A DNA stretch of 64,000 nucleotides from Helianthus annuus. Its lineage: Eukaryota > Streptophyta > Magnoliopsida > Asterales > Asteraceae. Positions 55,362 through 64,000 of the stretch are shown in pieces; the stretch's first letter is position 1; each line of letters starts with the position of its first letter. The notes under the pieces are model-generated. The model had not been told where the DNA came from. It searched no databases and saw only the letters and a program-made list of their open reading frames with translations. The stretch lies in assembly GCF_002127325.2 (NCBI RefSeq), contig NC_035434.2, forward strand, positions 82,462,664 to 82,526,663, read 5' to 3'. Made by a program: the position numbers and the translations under genes.

Positions 55362-57983
55362 TTATTCCATGTTTAGCATCCCAATCCTAGAGACCAAGCT
55401 TTCAAAAGTGGCTGTATCAAGTGCTTTTGTGAGCACATCTGCCAGCTGGTCTTTAGTTGGGACATGATGCAGAGAAATCAAACCTTTTTCATAGCAATCC
55501 CTCACAAAGTGATGTCTGATGTCGATGTGTTTTGTGGTAGAATGGGAAACTGGATTTTTGATGATATTTTCTGCTGCCTGGCTGTCCAACATGAGTGGTG
55601 TCTTTAAGGCAGTGATACCAAAATCCAGTAAGTGATTTTGAAGCCACAGGAGTTGGGCTGTACAACTTGCAGCAGCAATGTATTCAGCCTCAGCAGTGGA
55701 TGTTGAAACTGCTGCTTGCTTTTTGCTTTGCCAGGATACTAAGCAATCACCTAGAAACTGGCACCCTCCTGAAGTGGACTTCCTTGTGGTGTGACATCCA
55801 GCAAAGTCACTGTCTGAAAAACCTGAAAGCTTGATATTCCCATTAGCTGGATACCAGATACCAAGTGTGGGAGCACCTTTTATGTATCTGAGAATCCTTT
55901 TTACAGCAATGAGATTTGATTTTCTGGGAGCTGATTGACTTCTTGCACAGACACATGTTGCAAACATGATGTCTGGTCTAGATGCAGTTAGGTACAATAA
56001 AGACCCAATCATGCTTCTATAGAGTGTTTGGTCAATCAGCTCATCCTTTTCATCAGACATGACCAGCTTATTTGTGGCCATGGGTGTGCTGCATGGTTTA
56101 CAATCATTCATATCAAATTTGGTTAAAAGTTCTTTAGCATATTTGCTTTGATGAATGAAAGTTCCATTTTGCAATTGCTGTACTTGGAGACCAAGAAAGC
56201 ATTGCAGCTCACCCATTGCACTCATTTCAAACTCAGCTGTCATGAGTTCTCTAAACTCTTCACACATTTTGGTACATGTGCTCCCAAAAATAATGTCATC
56301 CACATAAATTTGGACAATCATTAAATCTTTCCCTCTCCATTTAAGAAACAGTGTTTTATCAATGGTACCTCTTTTGAAACCATTTGAGAGTATAAAGTTG
56401 GAAAGAGTTTCATACCAGGCTCTAGGTGCTTGTTTCAGGCCATACAAGGCTTTGTTTAGCCTGTAGACATGATCTGGATAAAATGGATCCTCAAAGCCTG
56501 GAGGTTGACATACATATACCTCTTCTTGCAATGTACCATAGAGGAAAGCACTTTTGATATCCATCTGAAACACCTTCATGTTGTGGTTGACAGCAAAGGC
56601 CAGGAACAGTCTGATAGCTTCCAATCTTGCAACAGGGGCGAATGTTTCAACATAATCAATCCCCTCTTCCTGTCTGTAACCTTGAACCACAAACCTGGCT
56701 TTGTTCTTGACAACAATGCCCCTTTCATCTGTTTTGTTCTTGAAGACCCACTTTGTGCCAATGGGACTAACCTCTTTTGGCAGTGGTACAAGCTCCCATA
56801 CTTGTTGTCTCTTAAACTGTTGGAGCTCCTCTTGCATGGCTTCTACCCAGCTGTTGTCTTTTAGTGCCTCTTGGTACTTGACTGGCTGATGGAGTGATAG
56901 AAAACCAGCAAAAAGACAAATGTTTTGGGTTTGGCTTCTTGTGAGCACCCCTTCATTGATGTTGCCAATGATTTGATCAGATGGATGAGATCTCAAGAAG
57001 ATTAAATCTCCTTGGTATGGTATGATGGCATTTGTTGGTGAAGGCTGTAAATGTGTATCATCTGAGCTAACCACTGCTGATGACTTTGATGACTCAGCAG
57101 TGCCTTCAAAAGGTGGTGGAATGGGTGGTAATGGAGTGGACCACTGCTGACTTTTATCCACTGTTTGAGGACTTTTGTCAGCAGTGTTTGAGGATGTGGA
57201 AGCAGTGGTTGAGCTTTGACAGATGTTTTGAACAACTGATGCTTTTTCCTTTGTGGCAGACCTTTGAGGGATGATGACTTCATACCCATAGTCTGGTGTT
57301 GTATCCTCTGATGGACATGCACTGTTAGTCTTGACAGCAGTATTTTCAAAAGTGAATTTTTCAAGATCAAACAGTTCAGCAGGGTTTGCTGGGATTTTCA
57401 TTGATGAAAGTTCATTGAACTTTACATCCAAAGTCTCCTCCACTACCTTGGTCCGTGCATTGAACACTTTGTAGGCCTTGGCAGTGGTTGAGTATCCCAG
57501 AAAATAACCACAATCTATTTTGGCTGCAAATTTTGAAATGGAATCTTTTAAGTTCAAAATAAAGCATGGGCAACCAAACACCTTGAAGTATGAGATCAGT
57601 GGTTTGATTTTATACAGAATTTCATAGGCAGCCTTTTTGTGCCTGGGGTTTATTAAAACTCTGTTCTGGACATAGCAAGCAGTGTTTACTGCCTCTGCCC
57701 AGAAAGTTAATTGCAAACCTGAATCTGCAAGCATGGTTCTGGCAGCCTCAATCAAAGTTCTGTACTTTCTTTCAACAACCCCATTTTGCTCTGGTGTTCT
57801 AGGGATGCTGTACTGCCTTACAATCCCTTTCTTCACACAGAAGGCATCCAACTCCCTACTTTTAAATTCTGTGCCATTGTCACTCCTAAAGCTTTTCACT
57901 GGAAGGTCAAATTGCTTTTCAACCTGTGTCACAAAGTCTTGCAAAATGCCTGCAGTTTCATCTTTATAGTAAAGAAAGTCCAT
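55362..57983 (-). CDS. pol: Pol of the outer copia element: integrase C-half, reverse transcriptase, RNase H
   Basis: An intact 873-codon frame. It opens in the integrase core (SFRSDNGTEFKSRELDAFC, PEQNGVVERKYRTL, giving the second Asp and Glu of the DDE triad). A linker follows, then the copia reverse transcriptase (WVFKNKTDERGIVVKNKARF, FQMDIKSAFLYGTLQEEVYV, catalytic IYVDDIIFGS) and RNase H (FSDSDFAGCHTTRKSTSGG, STSTAEAEYIAAA, KDQLADVLTKAL). It is separated from the upstream protease/integrase frame by a frameshift near 57930-57983. Confidence 0.93.
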   Translation of the reverse strand: MDFLYYKDETAGILQDFVTQVEKQFDLPVKSFRSDNGTEFKSRELDAFCVKKGIVRQYSIPRTPEQNGVVERKYRTLIEAARTMLADSGLQLTFWAEAVNTACYVQNRVLINPRHKKAAYEILYKIKPLISYFKVFGCPCFILNLKDSISKFAAKIDCGYFLGYSTTAKAYKVFNARTKVVEETLDVKFNELSSMKIPANPAELFDLEKFTFENTAVKTNSACPSEDTTPDYGYEVIIPQRSATKEKASVVQNICQSSTTASTSSNTADKSPQTVDKSQQWSTPLPPIPPPFEGTAESSKSSAVVSSDDTHLQPSPTNAIIPYQGDLIFLRSHPSDQIIGNINEGVLTRSQTQNICLFAGFLSLHQPVKYQEALKDNSWVEAMQEELQQFKRQQVWELVPLPKEVSPIGTKWVFKNKTDERGIVVKNKARFVVQGYRQEEGIDYVETFAPVARLEAIRLFLAFAVNHNMKVFQMDIKSAFLYGTLQEEVYVCQPPGFEDPFYPDHVYRLNKALYGLKQAPRAWYETLSNFILSNGFKRGTIDKTLFLKWRGKDLMIVQIYVDDIIFGSTCTKMCEEFRELMTAEFEMSAMGELQCFLGLQVQQLQNGTFIHQSKYAKELLTKFDMNDCKPCSTPMATNKLVMSDEKDELIDQTLYRSMIGSLLYLTASRPDIMFATCVCARSQSAPRKSNLIAVKRILRYIKGAPTLGIWYPANGNIKLSGFSDSDFAGCHTTRKSTSGGCQFLGDCLVSWQSKKQAAVSTSTAEAEYIAAASCTAQLLWLQNHLLDFGITALKTPLMLDSQAAENIIKNPVSHSTTKHIDIRHHFVRDCYEKGLISLHHVPTKDQLADVLTKALDTATFESLVSRIGMLNME

Positions 57984-58723
57984 GTAAACCTAGAAAAGTC
58001 ATCAACTATAACCAAACAATATCTTTTCTTTTTAAGGCTCATGACTTGAACTGGGCCAAACAAATCCATGTGTAGCATTTGCAAACACTGGGTTGTTTTG
58101 CACTCTTCAATGGACTTGTGGGAACTTTTATGTTGTTTTCCTTTTAAACAGGAAATGCAATGTTCAGGACATGAAAACAATTTTTGTGGTAGGCCTCTCA
58201 CCAAACCATTTTTTGAAATTTCTGTTATTGTCTTAAGATTTGTGTGCCCCAGTCTTTTGTGCCAAAGTTCTGCCTCTTTGTTAGAGGCAGCTGAGAACAG
58301 ACAGGCATCAGCTCTGGGACACTCTTTTGACATGTCAACAACATAAACATTGCCACTTCTTTGAGCAACAAGTTTAGTTTGACCATTTTTGATTATTGCT
58401 TCAATCTTTTTGACCATTTCTGGTCCAACAATCCTGCAACAATGTTTTGTGAAGAATGACCCAAACCCTTTGTCACTCATTTGGGATACACTCAGAAGGT
58501 TGAATTTTAGATTGTCTATTAGATTGACATTTTCAAATTTCACATTGCCAGATTGCACTGTTCCAGACCCCAAAACCTTTCCTTTACTATTATTTCCAAA
58601 GGATATATCACCCCCACCATGGATTTTAAAGTCCTTGAGGAGGGCTTTACATCCTGTCATGTGCCTGGAGCCTCCACTATCTACATACCAAAGACTATCA
58701 AAGCATGCAGAAGCTCCCTGCAC
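57929..58723 (-). pseudogene. pol: Protease and integrase N-half of the outer copia element, frameshifted
   Basis: The minus-strand frame begins at about 58723 with WYVDSGGSRHMTG, the copia protease/DSG region. It continues through the pre-integrase finger (ELWHKRLGHTNLKTITEISK, CISCLKGKQHKSSHKS) and the start of the integrase core (LHMDLFGPVQV, CLVIVDDFSRFTWTFF). It then runs out of frame at about 57929-57983, where the next pol frame takes over in register +/-1. It is joined upstream to the gag frame by another frame change near 58740. Confidence 0.85.
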
Positions 58724-58737
58724 ATGAAGTAAAAGGA

Positions 58738-61700
58738 TTAGTTCATTAAGGACTCCAAAGCCAGCAGGGCTTTGGATGGAGTCTCAACAGTGTCTGGTAT
58801 GGATGCAGTGTGCTGGACAGTGGTTAAGTCAGGGGTTTGGACAGTTTTAGTACTGTTCCTTGCTAACCACTGTTGAGGGTCTTGCCCAATCACCTGCTGG
58901 TAACCGAAAGGATGCCTATTCACTCTGGGTTTAGAGGGCCTTTTGTAGACCTCATAAACGTGTGGAATCCTTTGGTAGGACTGTTTTTCCTTGCCTTTTC
59001 TGAACTGATTGGCAGGAGGTGCATCAGTAACCTGAACATCTCTTTTAACAGATGTTTGGTTCAGCTGTTTTGTGACAGCTGTTTGAACTGGCACAAACAG
59101 TGGTTGTTTCTTTGTGAATTTGACAGATGGTGATGCTGATGGACTCAAGGATGTTTTAGCAAGGTACTCATTCTTTTTGATGTCAAAGTTTTTGAGATAC
59201 ACACATGCTTGAGTTTTGTGGTTTGTTTTACTACAAACAATGCAGCTTTAAGCTGAAACTATGACACTTGTTTTGTTTATATCATAAGCTTTTAAGTGGA
59301 AACAATCTTTTGTTAGATGGTTCCTTTTCTCACAAAATTCACAAAACAAGTTATCAATTTTTTCTTTCTTCTTCCTCTTTTCAGACTCCTTTGCAGCAGA
59401 GGTTTTAACCACTGCTGGGATGTCCTTAAGAGGAATGACTTTAGCTTTTGGAGCTTTAACACCATCAGTTGATGTAAAGTCCATTGGCTTGAAATTTTCA
59501 AGAATATCACACTCATCAGACCATCCTGGTTTAAATTGATGATTTTCAATCTCCTCAAAAGCAGAGGGGCCCATTGGTCTGTCAAGTGTGATTTTGTTAC
59601 CAAGTTTGTCAGTGATTTTCACTTCTTGGCCATTCTTGTTTGTGGGGATGTACTCAGCAGTTACATCAGTGGTTGAAACAAATTTTTCAAAAGCAGTGTT
59701 TTCATCATCATGTTTTCTGTAACCAACCCCAAATTTCACATTGCTTTTTATATGTTTCTCAAGCATAACCTCATACCCTTTGCATGATTCCACCCATTTC
59801 TCACATGTGATCTGGGTGGACTCTAACTCCTTTTTGCAAACTTGGTATTTTTCTATCATAGTTTGGAGTTGGGTTTTGGTTATGCTTTGCTCTTCTTTCA
59901 TGCTGCTAATCTCTTTCTCCTTTTCAGCCAATTTGTTTTTAAATTCTTTTAAAGATCTTTCAAATTTGACTTCATCGGTTAAGATTTTGTTCCTAAGGTT
60001 TTCATTCACCTCTTTGATGTTAGCAAAAGCAATAATGCAATTGTCAGAACATAGTTTTTCTAGAACTTGAGGTGATACCTTGGCAGCAGCCATCATTGCA
60101 CAATCACACTGAGTATTCTCTTCATCACCAGCTCTCTCTTCTTCTTCACCTGCCTTTTCTTCTTTCTTATCTTCTTCAGACCATAGATCTGTCAGTGGTT
60201 CAATCAGGGTACCTGAACTTTCTTCCAACAGTACTTCATCAGCCACAGCAGTAACCACTGCTTCAATCACCTCATCCACTGTTTCAGAGACCAGCTGTTT
60301 TTCTTCAGATTCAACACCCTCCTGTATTGACTCTAATGCCATCAAACAAAATTCATCATGAGAAGAAACATTAGAAGCATAGAGTGCAAAGTTTTCATCA
60401 CTGAGGTCTTTAGGCATACTGCTCCAGTCAACAAACTCTTGAGTAAAGAAACTTTGTTGATCTGGTTGTGTTGCTACTGGAGCAGTGGTTTGTGGTGCAG
60501 GTTGCACTTGTGCCTGGGGAGCAGGGGTTTGAACATATTGAATCTGTGGAGCAGCTGTTTAGACATAATGCACTGGCACAGGAGCAACAGCATAGTGAGC
60601 AGTGTTCACATGTGCTGCTGGGGCATATTGGGCATAGTGCACAGTGTTTTGATTTTGAGGTCTAGGATTTGAACTAGGGTGAGAGATTATGGGACCAGTT
60701 GTTTGACTCCTACACTCTCTAGTAAAATGTCCTAACCCGTTACACTTATAGCACTTGATTTTCGATTTATCCAACCCAACCCTTAGATTCCCATGCAACC
60801 CTAGGAATTTTCACCCTGTTCTTTTATAAAACTTGCTAGTTCTAACACTTAGCAAGGCCAGTTGATGCAAGATGTCCATTTCCTCTAGATCAGTGGGGTC
60901 AAAATGCTGTAAATCATTTAGTTTAAAGCTTAAATTGTCTGACATCTGGTTTTCATTTGCAGTGAATGCATAACCTGTAGAGTGAGGATCAGGGTTGTTA
61001 AAATTTGCACCAGCAGTTATGTCAATGAAGTGATCATAACCCTGATCCTTACCACTACCACCAGATTCTTCTTGACCCAGAAGAGCAGTGTTACCGAATG
61101 AATAATCATCAACGATTTTCCCTGACTCTTGTAACTTCCTTTTCTGGTTCAACTCCCTTTCGTAGGTCAGGAGTCGACCATGGAGTTGGGTCAAGGTCAG
61201 ATCCTTGAACTCAGGTGAGTTTCGGGTGACAAACGCTATTGTGTCCCATTTATCTGGCAGTGACCTGAGGAACCTGCTGTTTTGAGTTGAGTTTGTAAAA
61301 GTGGTTTTAACAAGCCTCAGTTCACTGATGAGACAACTGAACCGCTCAAATTGTTGCGTCAGTGATTCACCTTTAACATGACAAAATGTTTCATACTGTT
61401 GGTTCAGGATTTCCCTAATGTTTTCTATGACCTCTTCGGTACCTCCAAACTGTTCCTTAAGTGCGTCCCACAACTCTTTGGCATTGTCACAATGTAACAA
61501 TCCAGCATATATTTCGTTGGGCAGCGCTGATGCTATGATACTAAATGCTTTAGCATCTAGTTCAAACTTTTGATAATCCGTTTCAGTATAATTTTCAACG
61601 GGTTTTGGAACTTGTTTTTTAGCATCTTCAGCACTTGGCACTGTAGGAACATGAGGACCAAAGATGTCAGACTTCCAACAACCTGTGCTTTGTTGAGCGA

Positions 61701-61809
61701 GGATGTGACCCATCCTCCTCTGCCAGATGTTGTACTCATTTCTTTTTAGCATAGGTGGTTTAAAGAGAGAACCAATGTTGTTTTTATCGCCCTGAGATTG
61801 TGACGTCAT
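58738..61809 (-). pseudogene. gag: Gag of the outer copia element, broken by nonsense codons
   Basis: ATG 61809 (MTSQSQGDKNNIGSLFKPPM) opens a copia-type Gag: RNEYNIWQRRM, SALPNEIYAGLLHCDNAKEL, WDALKEQFGG, LTQQFERFSCLISELRLV and LPDKWDTIAFVTRN. In-frame stops occur at 60811-60813 (TGA), about 60556 (TAA) and about 59247 (TAA), while the surrounding sequence keeps sense. Knuckles CYKCNGLGHFTREC, CEFCEKRNHLTKDC and CIVCSKTNHKTQAC are visible, and a long helical, Glu/Lys-rich segment (60070-59740) is likely coiled-coil. Gag this long with added coiled coil fits the SIRE lineage. The last part (59202-58738) is basic and ends just before the protease frame. Confidence 0.88.
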
Positions 61810-61956
61810 TCTTGTTGTTTACAGGTACTGAGAAATCAACTTTAGTGGTGATTAATCCTTACTCTGTTTTCAAAGACGAACAAACGATAAGTATCAACTG
61901 TTTTTAGCTGAACTTTTTACGTCAAAATGATTGTTAAATCAAATTTGACTGTCCAA

Positions 61957-61968
61957 GCTCTGATACCA
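61957..61968 (-). other. Primer binding site (tRNA-iMet) of the outer copia element
   Basis: The minus strand reads TGGTATCAGAGC two bases inside the 5' LTR (start 61971). Confidence 0.9.
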
Positions 61969-61970
61969 AT

Positions 61971-62710
61971 TGTTGGATCTGAGTTTCTTTTTGATTGTAT
62001 TTTGTGTTTGAAGTTAAGATGAAAATGGATGAGTTGTGCAGCGGAATTAAAATGAAAACAAACTTTGCATACAATCAAATGAGAGTAATACTTTAATCAA
62101 ACATCTTTTACACAATGAACCGAATGATTGAATTTAATTTCAACAACGATTACAAAGATAGATGTATGAATGCAAACTCCCCCTCAGCCCGAGCTCAGTA
62201 GTTTGTTCGTGCAAAGAAGACGAATGATGGAAAGAGCTAATAGAACAGTACAAAGTACTGAACTATTTATAGGCACTTGCAAACTACTGAGCATCTTTGC
62301 TGACGTCACCATGAAAGTGACATCTAACATCCTAACAAACTCTAACCTCTGATCTATACAGACACTGCTTGTGTTAACTACTGCTAATACATTCTATTAC
62401 AAAACAGACTTTAGAACAGCTGCTGCAACCTTCTACTGCTGTGAACCCAGCAGCACTTGTCCGGATCAGCAGTGCTTGACTCAAGGCAGTAGATTGAATC
62501 AGCAGGACTTTAGTCTTCCATCAGATCTTTAGTTGAGCAGCAGTTATGAGTCAGCAGTTTGGTAAGATCAGCAGATAGGAGGTCATCAGTAGTTGTAATC
62601 ACTTTCAAGGGGAGAGATTTGTGTATCAGCATCTGCTTATTCATAATCCACTGTTCTGATCCAGTTTTGGCTTTAATTATCTGTTCCTCTGATAGGGTTC
62701 AATCCCAACA
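61971..62710 (-). repeat. 5' LTR of the outer copia element
   Basis: 740 bp, TGTTGGATCT...CCCAACA. The minus-strand TATAAATA is at 62264-62271. Differs from 21538-22277 at about three positions (for example AATTTTAA/AATTTCAA, ACCTCCT/ACATCCT, ACCTAGC/ACCCAGC). Confidence 0.95.
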
Positions 62711-62936
62711 AGCTTTGGAATGTCTTCCAACCCATGCTTGAACAACAGCAACAAATGGCTGATAAAAAACATGCTCTTCAAGTAAAAATGCTGACCAACA
62801 TGGTGGAATCAAGGTTCAAAGACACTCAAGCAGATATCAAAGCTATAAAGGCTAGTATCCAAAAGACTGCTCAGAGTGAAAAAACTCCATCTACCATTTT
62901 CTTCATGGATACACCCCTGGCAGATAATGCCAAAAA
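62711..62936 (+). pseudogene. Fragment of a second copy of the copia third ORF, opposite strand
   Basis: The plus-strand frame reads LWNVFQPMLEQQQQMADKKH, then MVESRFKDTQADIKAIKASI, then FFMDTPLADNAKN. It aligns with the two sides of the split ORF in the outer element (LWNLFQPFLHHQ and ESRYKDTQADLKALKTQI ... FFIDQLHEDNAK). It begins exactly at the outer LTR end and stops where a new TGTGACACC sequence starts. Confidence 0.85.
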
Positions 62937-63529
62937 TGTGACACCTCGTATTTTCAATCTTTCCATTTTTGGCAAGTCTACTTGTACTTTCTATTTTTGT
63001 AAGTTGTACCTTTGTGGTATTTGGTTTTATTCCCAAAATTGTACCTCGAGACTTGAAATCATAATGAAAGTGCATTATTTTATTCATATTTGTGTTTGAA
63101 TACTATGTATTGTCAAAACAAATAAAAAACATGTCAAACTATGTTAAACACGTAAAAACAGTGAAAATACATCATAATCTCAGCTCTCAAATTCATCATT
63201 GCCAAGAGATTACCCTAAACCGTACAAAAATTGGGAATTTATACGTTAATTCGGTAAAAATATCAAAATTTGGGTTAAAATAATTTTTATATTATTTTAT
63301 TAATATTTTAAATAAGTAAAATTAAATAAATAAATATTTTAAAACTGAATTTTTATGATTTTTGATCATTTTGGTTAGTTAAACTAACCTGGTTAGCTAA
63401 ATCCTGGTTAAATCAGCTAACCAGGTTAATTTTATCAAAGGACAGCACTAACTGAGTTAGAAAACTAACTCAGTTAGTGACTAACCCAGTTAGTCAGACT
63501 AACTGTTAATAAAAAAGGGGTTTGAACCG

Positions 63530-63602
63530 CGTGGAACAAGGATCGAACTCGGGACGTCTCGGATAACAAACAACAACTCAACCACTCGGCCGGGCATGCC
63601 AC
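63530..63602 (-). other. tRNA-like sequence (A-box and B-box) within the putative LTR
   Basis: The minus strand carries GGCCGAGTGGTTGAG (63592-63578), an A-box of tRNA-Leu/Ser type, and GAGTTCGATCC (63550-63540), a B-box, about 30 bp apart, followed by TTGTTCCACGCGG. The anticodon arm is not properly foldable, so I do not call a functional tRNA. Confidence 0.5.
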
Positions 63603-63963
63603 ATCCGACAAACCTTGGACCCGAATTATATTTAACCGTTAATTAACTTCGCTGAATTCAAATGTAAAAGCCAACTGTTCATCTTCTCCGACGGTTGGCT
63701 TGTTTACCGGAATCTCGAAGACCTTCCTGTTCGTAACTGACATCCTGCATCTCTTTATAAAACCCGACTAACCCTCAACATCGTTTTTCCCTTTCACTCC
63801 CGATCATCGAAACGAACAAACCGAAACCATCACCCTCGTCGACCGGAATCCTGCACCACCGCCGGAGTTCGACCGCCGTCCGCCGCCTCCTGCAACCGGT
63901 CCGGTGACCCCGTCCGGTACGGATTTCCGTTTCCGTTTTTCTTTTTTTTTAATTACAGTTCAG

Positions 63964-63966
<3 letters not shown>

Positions 63967-63996
<30 letters not shown>
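63967..63996. repeat. (ATT)n microsatellite
   Basis: A run of about ten ATT units at the right edge of the window. Confidence 0.9.
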
Positions 63997-64000
63997 TACT

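Larger units (their letters stand above)
21538..62710 (-). mobile_element. Outermost LTR retrotransposon: Ty1/copia, SIRE-like architecture, decayed
   Basis: Two 740-bp LTRs (21538-22277, 61971-62710) begin TGTTGGATCT and end CCCAACA. They differ at only about three positions by eye. On the minus strand the order is 5' LTR, PBS, gag (from 61809), pol (58723-55362), a third ORF (54826 onward), PPT and 3' LTR. Without the 28.5-kb insertion at 24433-52920 the element is about 12.7 kb. Long gag with several zinc knuckles, copia domain order (PR-INT-RT-RH) and a long ORF downstream of pol fit the SIRE/Maximus lineage. Flanks (ATAGC on the left, AGCTT on the right) are not a target duplication. Confidence 0.92.
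62937..64000 (+). mobile_element. Probable start of another LTR element (5' LTR, runs off window)
   Basis: The ORF fragment stops abruptly after GCCAAAAA and is followed by TGTGACACCTCG, the start typical of the gypsy-type LTRs also seen at 25527. The stretch is non-coding. It holds a TATA box (TTTATAAAA, 63754-63762) followed by a C/A-rich, untranslated-leader-like region, and GGTTAGCTAA/TTAGTTAGT repeats near 63380-63510. The right end is outside the window, so this rests on the junction and the promoter-like layout. Confidence 0.55.

Noticed and set aside
63530..63602. Functional tRNA gene
   Set aside because: Boxes are present, but the acceptor stem and anticodon arm do not fold convincingly.

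Overview
This window is nuclear DNA of a flowering plant. Two intron-rich genes of clearly plant type occupy the left quarter, and the rest is a dense thicket of plant LTR retrotransposons and small DNA transposons. Gene structure, GT-AG introns and element families point to a eudicot. An Asteraceae species is my best guess from the style of the repeats, but nothing in the sequence proves it.

Left quarter (1-17.3 kb). The 3' fourteen exons of a delta-1-pyrroline-5-carboxylate dehydrogenase gene (ALDH12A1/P5CDH, proline catabolism) run from 74 to 5820. Intergenic debris follows: unusual long palindromes, a minus-strand coding remnant, and the 3' end of a dead Ty1/copia element fused to that remnant. 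A complete 13-exon gene for a YLPM1-like nuclear P-loop protein (632 residues) runs from 9572 to 16931. Its introns hold a Mutator-like MITE, two hAT-like elements with perfect 8-bp target duplications, and a Helitron nested inside one of those hATs.

17.3-21.5 kb. This stretch holds another hAT-like element with a perfect target duplication, a large fold-back element, two Helitron-type 3' ends, and a nonsense-ridden B3-domain (REM-like) pseudogene apparently carried next to a Helitron terminus.

21.5-62.7 kb. This is a four-level nest of LTR retrotransposons. (1) The outermost is a decayed Ty1/copia element of SIRE-like architecture (minus strand, 740-bp LTRs, gag, pol and a long third ORF). 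(2) Its third ORF is split by a coding-less element with about 3.5-kb LTRs (LARD-like, TSD CTTGA). (3) One LTR of that element is split by a gag-only element with 3,408-bp LTRs (TR-GAG-like, plus strand, TSD ACGAT). (4) One LTR of that element is split by an intact Ty3/gypsy chromovirus (Tekay-like, minus strand, 2,460-bp LTRs, one ~1,512-codon gag-pol ORF, TSD TAGAC). LTR pair divergence by eye falls in exactly the nesting order (about 0.4%, 0.3%, 0.2%, none seen). The three inner elements share a primer site for initiator tRNA-Met and a CGGGACGAAA-type motif before the polypurine tract, or a close variant of it. This suggests one mobilising lineage serving coding-poor relatives.

62.7-64 kb. 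The right flank of the outer element is a piece of a second, oppositely oriented copy of the same third ORF. That piece is cut by what looks like the start of yet another TGTGACACC-type LTR, with a TATA box and a tRNA-like stretch, running off the window.

No CRISPR, operon or prokaryotic feature is present. The most unusual material is in the retroelement nest and in the non-coding structures inside it (dyad arrays in LTRs, hairpin-bearing tandem repeats, a duplicated PPT/LTR junction).
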